A program made the position numbers and the translations under genes. The notes beneath the pieces are model-generated. The model searched no databases, had not been told where the DNA came from, and was given only the letters and a program-made list of their open reading frames with translations. Source: Ypsolopha sequella (Eukaryota; Arthropoda; Insecta; Lepidoptera; Ypsolophidae). From it: a stretch of DNA of 64,000 nucleotides. The stretch lies in contig OW204005.1 in NCBI GenBank assembly GCA_934047225.1, forward strand, positions 22,638,396 to 22,702,395, given 5' to 3'. Each line of letters opens with the position of its first letter. Positions within the stretch are counted from its first letter, which is position 1. This document shows, piece after piece, positions 1 through 10,800 of the stretch.

Positions 1-2579
1 TTGTAGTCGATGAGCTTCATGCCAGTGGTTTTCTTTGTGATTTTCCACGTCTCATTCTTGATATGTGCTCGTATTTCAGCTTTGATTGCTTCGTGCCAGT
101 CATCTTCTGTTCCATCTTGTTCAGATAAGTATAACATATTTGACGCGAGTAAGCTTTCTTCTTCCATATCATCTTGTAAGTGGTAATCCTTTAACCATGC
201 AGGTTTCTTTCTATTTCTTGTGGGTCTGTGTGATGTTCTCTCATTTGTTTCGTGTGGAGTTTGGTATTCATCACTCTCAGCCCCTTCATCCTCTTCAAAT
301 GAAGTTTGGTCTTGATCAGTAGTTTCAGCCCCCTCATCCTCGGATGGCAATAGATTTTCATTTGTATTTATTTCAGAGTTGGTGGCATCTGAGGAGGACA
401 TATCTGTCAAGAAAAGAGGATCCTGAATCGGTAAGTTAGAATTTTGATGATTTTTCTTGTTGTTAAGTTGTATCACCATTTCTTTTTCTTTTTCAGGTCT
501 CTGCATGCTGTCGCCAAGGACAGCTTTGGTATGAGTGTCATCGTAGTACATCTTTTCCACGAATTTGACATCTCGACTGATTACAACATCGTTTTGATCG
601 GGTAAATAGAGTCTGAATCCTTTAGCATTTTTGGCGTATCCCATAAATATTCCTTCAATGGCTTTAGGGGAGAATTTGCCTCTTCGTCTTTTGTTTAAGA
701 TAAATGCTTTGCTGCCGAAAATGTGTAAATGGTTTCCGGCTGGATTTCTGCCAACCCATTTTTCGTACGGAGTACTTCCATTTAAAGCTTTTGCAGGACT
801 CCGGTTTATTAGATAATTGGCTGTGTTTATTGCTTCAGCCCATAAGCATGAGGGTACATTTGCTTCCATCATTAAACATCTAGCCTTGTCCAGCAGTGAT
901 CGGTTTTTTCGTTCACTTACGCCGTTTTGTTGTGGAGTATATGGTGCTGTCAGTCTCCTTTTGATGCCGTATTTTGCCAGCAGGTCATCAAAATCTTTGC
1001 TTCTGTACTCGCCACCATTATCCGATTGCAATTGCTTAATTTTCTTCTTTGTGAACAGCTCCACTCCATTTTTGTATTCTTTAAACTTTTCGATTACTTC
1101 ACTTTTGTTTTTAATGAAGTAGATACAGCAGTACCTGGTGAAGTCATCGATGAAGGATACATAGTATCTGGACCCAGCAATTGATTCCGTTTCAAACGGT
1201 CCACAGACGTCACTGTGTATAATTTCTAAAATTTCAGTTGACAATCGGTCATGGCTAGCAAATGGTAAGGATGAAAATTTACCTTTTATACAAGTTTCGC
1301 AGGTATCTAATTTTACATCTTTTATATCTAGTCCTCTCATCATCTGCTTCGTAACCATCATTTTGAGATCTTTTTCGTTTATGTGACCTAATTTTCGGTG
1401 CCATAACATCGATTCGTCTTGTGACTTTATTGTAAAATTTGCTGATTCTTCCGGTTTGAAATCCAGATAATAGAGCCCATTTTTATTTCTTGAAGCTTGT
1501 AATATGACGTTGTCTTCTTGTATAATTGATGCTTTTTCTTTTTCGAATAGTACCTTGTAACCGTTATCGGTTATCTTCCCCACTGATATGAGGTTTGTTG
1601 TTATTTCCGGTACGTACAACGCATCATTCAAGTTGTATTTTTCGTCGTTGGTTGAGATACAAATTTTTCCTCGACCTTTGATTTGAGTGGTGTGCTTCTT
1701 CGACGCGAGACTTAAAGTATTTACTTCAGGAGTTAATTCTTCGAATTTTTCTTCCTCGCCGGTCATGTGAGAGCTGCACCCACTATCAAGGCACCACCGA
1801 TTTTTACCAATGCTGTCTGCGGATGAATAACAGACATTGTAGTTCTTTTCTTGATTTTTATTTTTCTGTGTGCGAGTGATTCCTTTCTTCGACCAACATG
1901 CCTCTGTCGTGTGACCTTTTCTATTGCAGTGTTTACAGACGATGACCTTCCTCTTCTGCTTAGCATAAAATGCTTCGGACCTTGATGAGGTGTCATTTGG
2001 TTCTGTTTGCTTTCTGGCCTCGTTTTCTTCTACAATTTTTATTTGTAAATCTTCTGGACCAGGCAGTACATCCCGTGACTCAATAGCGATGCGAAAGTTT
2101 TCATAATTCGCTGGTAGGCTATAGAGCATCATGATACTCAATAGTTCCGGGTGGATTTTAACGTCCATGTCCTCCAGCTTTCCGACAACGTCTATAAAAT
2201 TGTTTAAATGGTCGCGGATATCCTCTTCGGAACTCATTTTCTTCAGGACCAGTTGTTTTAACAGCGTAGCTTTTCTCGCCGGACCAGTGCTCTGATGAAT
2301 GGATTTAAGTTTATCCCATATCTCTTTTGACGTTTTACAACCTTTTATTTGTTTTAATTCCGTCGGTGAGATGAGTAGAATAAGTTCCGATCTAGCTTGC
2401 ATGTCCAATTTTTCGAACTTGCATTTTTCTTCGGCGCTCGATGTTGGCGATAATTTCGTTTCGCCGCTAACGTAATCCCATAGTTCAGTTTTTATTAATA
2501 CGGCCTGGGCTTGTAAACACCAGGTGTCGTAATTATTTCTATTTAACGTTTCTATCGAGCGGTATGTCGAAGACGTCAT
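1..2579 (-). CDS. Ty1/copia gag-integrase polyprotein, runs off left edge
   Basis: One uninterrupted frame of about 860 codons from ATG at 2579 to position 1. In order: copia gag (UBN2-like, starting MTSSTYRSIETLNRNNYDTW), a CCHC zinc knuckle (CKHCNRKGHTTEAC), the aspartic protease core (WCLDSGCSSHMTG), the integrase H2C2 region (WHRKLGHIN ... CETCIKGK), the DDE core with SDNGGEY and TPQQNGVSERKN, and an acidic linker before reverse transcriptase, which is outside. No stop or frameshift was seen. Opposed in no way by the host gene: same strand as CEP104, inside its intron 14. The missing 3' half decides whether it is intact. Confidence 0.93.
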   Translation of the reverse strand, partial: MTSSTYRSIETLNRNNYDTWCLQAQAVLIKTELWDYVSGETKLSPTSSAEEKCKFEKLDMQARSELILLISPTELKQIKGCKTSKEIWDKLKSIHQSTGPARKATLLKQLVLKKMSSEEDIRDHLNNFIDVVGKLEDMDVKIHPELLSIMMLYSLPANYENFRIAIESRDVLPGPEDLQIKIVEENEARKQTEPNDTSSRSEAFYAKQKRKVIVCKHCNRKGHTTEACWSKKGITRTQKNKNQEKNYNVCYSSADSIGKNRWCLDSGCSSHMTGEEEKFEELTPEVNTLSLASKKHTTQIKGRGKICISTNDEKYNLNDALYVPEITTNLISVGKITDNGYKVLFEKEKASIIQEDNVILQASRNKNGLYYLDFKPEESANFTIKSQDESMLWHRKLGHINEKDLKMMVTKQMMRGLDIKDVKLDTCETCIKGKFSSLPFASHDRLSTEILEIIHSDVCGPFETESIAGSRYYVSFIDDFTRYCCIYFIKNKSEVIEKFKEYKNGVELFTKKKIKQLQSDNGGEYRSKDFDDLLAKYGIKRRLTAPYTPQQNGVSERKNRSLLDKARCLMMEANVPSCLWAEAINTANYLINRSPAKALNGSTPYEKWVGRNPAGNHLHIFGSKAFILNKRRRGKFSPKAIEGIFMGYAKNAKGFRLYLPDQNDVVISRDVKFVEKMYYDDTHTKAVLGDSMQRPEKEKEMVIQLNNKKNHQNSNLPIQDPLFLTDMSSSDATNSEINTNENLLPSEDEGAETTDQDQTSFEEDEGAESDEYQTPHETNERTSHRPTRNRKKPAWLKDYHLQDDMEEESLLASNMLYLSEQDGTEDDWHEAIKAEIRAHIKNETWKITKKTTGMKLIDY

Positions 2580-2617
2580 TTTTATGTTGTTGTTATTTCT
2601 TTTGGCATTTGTATAGG

Positions 2618-2635
2618 AAACCACGCTCTGCTACC
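2618..2635 (-). other. Copia primer-binding site (tRNA-iMet 3' end)
   Basis: On the minus strand TGGTAGCAGAGCGTGGTTT directly follows the LTR and is complementary to the 3' end of initiator-Met tRNA including CCA, with about one mismatch. This fixes the LTR boundary. Confidence 0.75.
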
Positions 2636-2638
2636 ATT

Positions 2639-2806
2639 TGATGGGCGTGGAATATAAATATATTACTTGATAAACAATGCCCTTTTATTTAAAACATTAC
2701 AGAAATTATAACAACATATTTTCTTCAATAAAATTAGTGACAAGCTAGGCTTGACAGAAAGAATGTCAAAGAGCTGCTACAACCATAGAGGATGTGCCAT
2801 TTCAAC
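2639..2806 (-). repeat. Copia 5' LTR
   Basis: 168 bp, reading TGTTGAAATGGC ... CACGCCCATCA on the minus strand (TG...CA ends), directly upstream of the primer-binding site and the gag start. The partner LTR would be off the left edge. Confidence 0.75.
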
Positions 2807-2892
2807 ATGTGAGAGAGGGAGAGGGTGTGTGTTTGTGTGGCGCGTTGTGTTTATGTAGTACATAATAATTTATTATATCTTATTATAATACT

Positions 2893-4740
2893 TTATTTCT
2901 CAATATGAATAATAGTTTTTTCTGTTTCCTCATAGCTTAATTTTTTAACCCATTCTGTCAGCAGCCGCTTACATGTAAAGCTTGTTTCAGTATAAATATT
3001 TAGAATTTTATTAGCAAGGTTATATAAATGAGATGATTGGTGTAAATATTGGTGCTGAGCAAAATAGGTTTTACATTTACTTTTTTTAGCTACAGTGTCT
3101 TTACGTCTCTTTGCCAGCACAGTGGAATCAAATGGTAGAGATTTGTGTTTTTCTAAAATGGTGTGTAAAATGTACAGCTGTCGTACAGTTGGTAAGTCAG
3201 TTATTGAGTAAAGAGTGTGAGTAGGGAATCTCAGTTTTTTAAAGCACATAACTTTTAAAAGTATTCTTTGAGCGCGTTCTGCGTCCAGAAATTTTACCTT
3301 GGATGCACCTCCCCATACTGGAATACAATAGGTTATGATTGATTGTGCCAAAGCAATATATATTTTTTTTATGAGATTTTCATTAGCAGAGTACCTCAAT
3401 ATTTTAAAAATCCAAATCAGTTTCCTTGTCCTTGATGCGATTAAATCAATTTGGGAGTACCAGGAGAGCCTATCGTCAATCATAATTCCTAGGTATCTGT
3501 AAGTGGCTACCCTACTTATCACGGAACAATTACAGTTAATGCTACTCGGATTTTCACAGTTGTGTACTTTAAGATTGTAATCATCTGGTGGTTGAGATCT
3601 ACTGTTTATAGAAAAACACATGAAGTTAGTTTTAGAAGAATTTAGTGTAAGTAAGTTATGTCTAAGCCAAAGAGCAACAATAGAGAGTGCAGATTCTGCG
3701 TCTTTTTTGATAGAAACCCAAGAGCTGCCCGTGATCACAATGGCAGTGTCGTCAGCGTAAGAGAAAACCCTTGTATTATGGAGTTTTATATTACTAAGCT
3801 CATTTATATAAATTAAGAATAAGGTTGGTCCAAGGACCGAACCCTGAGGCACGCCATGGGTCAGGCTTGCATCATCACTCACAAGTCGTCCCAACTTAAC
3901 TCGCTGCCTCCGCCCACTGAGGTAATCCTTAATTAAGTCGAGAGCATTGTCTCTCACTCCAATGCTTTCCAATTTTTTGACGAGGGTGGAGACAGAGACG
4001 GTGTCAAATGCCTTTTTCAAGTCTAGAAATACCGTTAAGCAGTTACCCCCATTGTCCAATTGATCAGTAATCAAAGAGGTTAGAGCCATTACTGCATCTT
4101 GTGTTGATTTACCTGTTCGAAAGCCGTACTGAGATTCAGATAAGATGTTAAACTTGTTAAGAAATTTTAGTAGTCGCTTATTTATAAGTTTTTCTAATAT
4201 TTTGGACAATGCGGGCAAAACCGAAATCGGCCTATAGTTATTGACATCCTCTCTGTCTCCACCCTTATGCACCGGAGTAACAACAGCTTGTTTAAGTATA
4301 GCCGGGAAAACGCCCTTTCTGAAGCAAGTGTTAGCCAAGTGTGTAATAACTGGGACTACTATAGACTTAGCTGCTTTTAGAAAACTAACCGGTATGTGAT
4401 CCAATCCTGCAGCGCTGTTGTTTTTTAAACTCATTAGCACTTCATGTACCTCTTGATGATCAGTATCCAGTAAAACAAATGATGAGGGCAGGGAATTGAT
4501 CATATTGGTCACAGACGACTTTTGTAAAGAGCTAAGTGGAGTTATATCTTTGGCAAGGTTCTCACCCACGCTCACGAAGAAATTGTTGACGTAATTAAGA
4601 GATTCTTTTTGACTAGATTTAGTGTTTAGAAGTATGTCGTTTTCAGTTTTATTTTGTTTCATGTGTGTAATGTTTTTAATGTTTCTCCAAAGGGACTTCG
4701 AATTTTTTAATGACTTTTCTGAATAATAACTGAATAATAA
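2893..4740 (-). mobile_element. 5'-truncated non-LTR retrotransposon, intact reverse transcriptase
   Basis: About 610 codons of CR1/Jockey-group ORF2. Reverse transcriptase motifs are in order: LKQAVVTPVHKGG, NNYRPISVLPALSKILE, SQYGFRTGKSTQDAV, LDLKKAFDTV, HGVPQGSVLGPTLFLIYI and FSYADDTAIV (catalytic YADD). The thumb and C-terminal LINE tail follow, and a polyadenylation signal AATAAA overlaps the stop. The endonuclease half is absent, as in a truncated insertion. The first nine residues of the open frame (MASLLTKTG) are CEP104 exon 14 read in another frame, so they are not part of the element. Lies in CEP104 intron 14, same strand. Family (Daphne-like?) not settled. Confidence 0.9.
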
Positions 4741-4745
4741 CTCAC

Positions 4746-4877
4746 CTGTTTTTGTCAGTAGAGATGCCATGGTTTAGAATGAGCTGCTCCAACATCTGCA
4801 GACGAGAGAGCGCGAGTCGAGGGTGCATGGCAGCGGCCACTGGACGGACTAACTGTTGAGGAATTATGTGGACACTC
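4746..4877 (-). CDS. CEP104: CEP104 exon 14 (last exon in window)
   Basis: Acceptor gattttcttgcag, donor AACAG|GTGAGT. Encodes [20 protein letters not shown] and [20 protein letters not shown], matching human SLQIIPSYLVQPL and LAMSQMGLLARLLKD. The alternative internal acceptor 25 nt downstream would break phase. A LINE begins within about 25 nt of the donor. Later exons must lie left of position 1. Confidence 0.93.
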
Positions 4878-7800
4878 CTGCAAGAAAATCACTTGATTTT
4901 GGATACTTTTCCTACGTGGTTACGAGCTAGATTTGAATGGAGTTCCAAAGACTGCTAGTTATGAATGAGGCAGAAGAGAGTATCTTAAATAAGAGCGAAG
5001 AGTGAGTGGATCCAGGTCAAATAGTGCGATTGATGACCGACACTTGCAGAGACGTTGAACCAACTGTTATAGCAAAGATATTTTATTACACTATTCTTAC
5101 CATTTAATAAAATATTTTTATTTTAACAAGAAATATTATGTTCATCCTAAAAATTAATCCTAATTGTAAGTAGGATATAATAAATACATTAAATAAAAAA
5201 GGAGCGGCTTATGTCAGAGACAGAGAGACAACCAAAATTGTGGATACTTCTTATGTCGCCTCTTTGTTCAATGACAGACGCGGCAGCCATAGATACCATA
5301 ATAATATATCTGTGACGGCAGCGCATTCGACGAGGTCATTTCAAAACAAAGTAGTTAGTATCCACCTCAAAAAATGAGTTTTATGTCCTCGCTGTTGGGA
5401 AGGCCCCAAGAGACTGGCAGCGTTACGTCACTGGATCGCTAAATTGATCCTCTGACCGAGGTAAGCTTCATCCCTTGGGTCACCTTGAGTCGTCCAAGCA
5501 TTTGAAAAGTCACAAGCTTCAATAAAGATTGGGATAAAATTAGTAATACTTTTATTTTTATTTTCTCATTCTTCGTACCTAACATGTGGACAATCAGCGA
5601 CAGTCAACACCGTGTGCTGTGCAGTAGAGTGGACCCTGGGTGCCGGGTCACCGCAGGCTCTGAGTAGCTCAGGAAGTAGCTTCTCGAGACATCTGCCCAC
5701 TTCTGCTGCGCATACCCTGGGTACAACATTTTTATACGTTGGATGACATAACATATGGTAACAGATGTAGTTGCAGCTTTAAAAGATGTTCATTTGAGAA
5801 TCCACACCTTTAAAATATTACGCTCTTGGCCTCTTTTTTTCATTTTAATTTAACTCTTCCTGGGCAATTAGTACAATTCCTAATTTGTACAATCGATAAA
5901 TAATCTTGATTCACACAATTTTTTTCATGAGTTCGTACAATGTCCTCTAACGTATAATACAAGGTCAATCAAAAGAAAAAAACCTTACTTACTCATAGAG
6001 TAAGGTAGATACTAGGAGAACATACGTTTTGTGCAGAGCCTAAATCAATCGAGTAGAAAAGGTTTTATAAAATAATTAAATTAAACTAAATTTTACTCAA
6101 AAATAATATAAGTTGAATTAGGTAGAAAAATGGGCCAAATATCAGCTTTGAATTATGGCAAGGATTGACAGAGAGATGCCGAGGCTTCACGGGTTATTCC
6201 CATGCCTCCAAAATATATTGTTCTCAAAAAATTAATCTTTCATACATTGATTCTCGCTGCCTCCAAAAATAAATTTAAAGAAACTTTTTATTTCCCACCG
6301 CTTCCAAAAGCTATTTTGCACAATAAGAACAACATAAGGGGAAGAGAATCAGAATTTTTTGCACTAAAAAAAATAGTTGTCGTCTCATTTGTACGCTTAT
6401 AAAATTTAAAATGACTTTGTCTATTGCCCAAACTATTCTTCATATCCTTGAAATTTAGGTTTATCAGTTTGATTGCAAAATACAACTAAATAATCAGAAA
6501 CCTTGTGTTTTTAGCTCCAAAATTTCCCATTTTCGAATAGGTTTGGTGTTTTCGTAAACTGTATCTTTTTTGGAATCAATGGGAATTAATTTATTATTTT
6601 AATAAATACTTTTCCGAGGCAGAGGGAATACATTTTTGGAGGCCTGGAAATAACCCGGCTTCACTATGAGGAATTCCGGTATTTGATGACTTTTTCTGTC
6701 CTTACCTTTCAGGCATGAACTCTTTAAACAAAGTCCTGACCAGCTCATTAGCCTGGCAATAAACGGAGAACACTTTATCCCTCAATGTTTTCTGCAGCAA
6801 GGTTGCGGCTGCCCTAGCTGTCTTGTTCGGCGAAGTCTTGCCACTGCCGCTAGATGGCGTAGTTAGTTCAGAGCGGAGGCGTGCTAGCCCTTCTTCTTTA
6901 TCCATGTAGTTTTTAGAGTAGAATTTTTCTACCTGCACAAATGGTTTTTCATAATTAGTACGTTTAATGGTTTCAATGTTATGAAAATGAAACATATAAT
7001 TACGACCATAGACTAAGGATTACTACGTATAGATTAGCAGTTCCCATACATCAGTATGTAGCCACAAAAAAGGTGTAAAATTCTAACGAAATCTAGATGG
7101 CGTTGCTAAATCCTCTAACGAACACGATGCTAAAAAGACCAATTGGTGACGCTAGTGGCACGTAACATAAAAATAATTCCCACTTCGATAATAGATGGCG
7201 CTAAAATATTCACTGTTAGTGTTGCCAACTTAGCACCATCTAGTTTTTTTAAGCAAAGCTATTACAGCCACATGTTTACTTGGTAACCATGAGAGTTTAC
7301 TTGCAGCCAATTAAACAAATTATGCTTATTTGCAACACTTGGCGACAACTAGTGTAGTAAGGGCGCGTAAAAAATTTGTAACGCCTTGATGTATAGGAGT
7401 TGTCGATCTATACGTAGTAATACTTAGTATATGGTTACGACATAGACACTCAAAGGGCGTCAGAGGTATTCCTAAGTTTGGACTGTCACTAGATACAGTC
7501 GACACTTACATCCTTTTTTCATCGATGATGTTTTCGGCCAAAAGTGATAACGGATGAGCCTTGTTGCCGTACTTCGGGCACAAATACATGCTTTTATACA
7601 AATACTATACATAATTATAATTTTATTTTATTTTATTATAATTTTAAATTCAATGTAATTAATGGTAACTGAGTGATTTATTGTAGCTAAGATCTGTGTT
7701 TATAATTTTGTATAATCAGCAAACTATCAGCATGGAACACCAAAGTTATGTAAGAGACGAGTAAAGGAAGCTAGTCCCCACCACCCAGGGAATCCTACTG

Positions 7801-10800
7801 CGGGGACTAGAGAACGACAATCTTTGTTTTTGTCCTGTTAATAAATAAATTTGAATTTGAATTTGAATTAATTATTTAAACAACAGATAAACTTACATGA
7901 AGTTATCTTGCGATATGTTTCGAATTCGTTTTCAAGCGAGCGAGTGTCTTTCGTCACACAATCACTTTCAAACATACTAGGTACGCTCATATTGCACGTC
8001 ACACGAAGTATTGGCTTTTAGGGCCCGTAGCATAGTGTTTAATCGCACGCGATGCCACTAGTTGAATCACAAGTGCAAGGGGCGTGACGTACTGTTTAAA
8101 CGCAAAAGCATCGTGACACGCACCTCGCACTTGTGATTCAACCCAACTGCATCGCGCGCGATTAAACACTATGCTACGGGTCCTGCACCCGTAGTATAAG
8201 GTTTAATCGCGCGCGACGCAACTTAGTTGAATCACAAGTGCGAGGAGCGTGACATGATGTTTTTGCGTTTAAACAGTATGTCACGCTCCTCGCACTTGTG
8301 ATTGAACTAGTGGCGTCGCGCGCGATTAAACCTTATGCTATGAGCCCGGGCTTGGGCTAGTTGCCCAATCTTGATCTCTGTCCGCTGACAGACACTCGCT
8401 TGCTTGAAATCGAATTAGGTAAGAATTCGAACAGGTCGCGAATCTCAAAATAATTTCATAGAAATCTATCCGTAATTCAAGTAATTAATTATGAATTTAA
8501 CTTACAGTACAACCCGTACGAATCAACTGTGCACCCCGCTGCCCCGCGCGGCACCCCGCTGCCCCACGCGGCACCCCGCTGCCCCGCGCGGCACCCCGCT
8601 ACCCCGCGCGGGAACCCGCATTCGCCGCAAGCGCTCAGTAGCGATAGCGTACCGTCCAAATGACGTCACAGCGCGAGGTGCACAGTTAATTCGTACGGGT
8701 TGTAGTTACAAATCTATTAGGAATTCAACGGCCTACCGACTGAACTAATACTATTGTTTTTTATTTATTTTAAATTCTGAAGTAAAGGTTGGCCCTACAG
8801 ACATCTAATTTTACATTTATAATTGATTGTAAACTAATTTGTTTTTAATAATTATTGTATTTGATGTGACATTTTATCAGAATTATGAAACAGTAATTGT
8901 TTTCTATACAATAATTCTGAGAAATCACCATTTATCTGAAACCTGTACCAACGGCCCACGCCTCTATAATTAGGCCGAGCGCTTGAGGGGTAACGTCGAG
9001 TGTTAATACCAATGCTGGAAGGGATAAGCGACAGCATTGGTTAATTATTATTAGATCTTACCAAGGGATACCCAAAGATGAGGATGGGCAGTGCAGCCTG
9101 TTTTCTTTCTCTTTCGTTCAGTTTATGTGGCGGTCTAGGGTGTGATGACGCACTGCCGGCTCCACTACCTTCTTCCTCACGAGCTTCACGGAGGTATTCA
9201 TTGGTGTGGGAGCTGAAAAATATGATTTTAGATTGACAAATGTAAATTGTATATGTATATCTAGATGATATAGTGATACTTGGATTGGTTGTAACTTGCA
9301 TATAATTAATTCAAAATTAGTGTGTGGTCGAAAAAAAGCTTTACTTTTATGATTTTTTGAATTTATTTTTATTGGTTATGTGACTTACTGTCTTAAAGCT
9401 GGTAAAAGGCGTTCTTCATAAGCCTCAAACGTTGACCTTGGGCCAGCGCTTTTGTTCCTGCGCCTCACCAAAACACCTCCTGTTAGGAAATTTTCTCATT
9501 TACCACGTCCCTTGCCTTTATAAATAAAATAATTACTAGTGTTACATAAACGAATACTTAAGACTGTACCTGAGCCTAGAGCATGACCAACTCCAGGTTA
9601 TCTAGGATTCGTTTGAAGAAATTCGGGCTCTCTTTGTATTTAAAAAAATACATTTGGTTTATTAATCTTTTCTCTAGGGATCTTACGTATAAACAATGTA
9701 CTAAGATTTATACTTTTGTCAAAAAAATATGTTTTGCACCCTCCTTTTTTTGGTTTTCAAACGTTCGCTTCAAGAACGCGGTTAAGAGATCAACTTGATT
9801 TTTTTTTTCATAAAATAGTTAATAGAAATATGGAGGTATATAACCTAAATTCTATATTTTTTCCCTACAAAATATTTCAGTATTAGCTAAAAACACACCA
9901 ATTTATTGTTTCGCTGTGTGATCACTAGTATTACGCGTCCAAGAAAAAGAGGCCAAAGAGCCAACATATAATCGCCTCAATGAAAAGCAAATAAAGTCTT
10001 TGTCATTAGACTTGTTGTGCTGGACGGGTAATAAAAAAAGTTGCTAGGGTATGCCATCTACTTAATAAAATCAATGAGACCTTTATCTACAAAGTATAAT
10101 ACCTGCTATTCACTATTTTAACTTATGATATAGAGAAAAAAGCCAAGGTTGAAATAATAATGGTCCTTATGAAATTGCCGAAATTTTCTTACAGATTCAT
10201 GAGTTCATAATTCTTGTAATTCAATAGCTATTTCAATTTATATTTTTTTGTTTGAAAGTAATTTCAAGGTTTTACATCTACGTATTTAATTTTGTTTTTG
10301 TTTTCGGTTTGATTATAAAAATTAAATCTTCAAAATTCCATCCGTTTCCATGATAAGATTCATAATAATTTTTCACAGCTGACACTTTTCAGAAATTAAA
10401 TTACTGTTCCTGTTAGCTTAATGTTGTCTCATTCATACACATAAGAAATCACATAATTTGGATTTGTCATTCCTAAAAAAAATGCAAAAATATTAGTACT
10501 GAAAATTGAGTTTCCTTCAAATTCTTTATAGAAAACATCAATCTCATTAGAAGACCTAATACATATCATATTATTATTTAAATACCTAGCTGGGTTTTCT
10601 CTATCTTTTTTGACTGGGTTTAATCTGATCATCAGATTCTGTTGTGACCTCTAACAGGCATTTTCATAAAGATACTACGTACCATTAGCAGCATTTGGAG
10701 TTATGCTCCTTCGTGGACTGTCAGTTTCCTTTCTGATATCTTCTTCTTCTACTTTCTTTTGGGATTCTACTTCAAAATTCATCTTTCTTTGGAGTTCTGC

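Noticed and set aside
1763..1996. 77-aa minus-strand frame in the copia region
   Set aside because: Out of frame with the copia polyprotein that covers the same bases.
4744..4770. Start codon MASLLTKTG as the beginning of the LINE protein
   Set aside because: These bases are CEP104 exon 14 in another frame; the LINE is joined after the splice donor.
8491..8748. 85-aa Arg/Pro-rich frame
   Set aside because: Generated by the 20-bp GC-rich minisatellite in the MITE.
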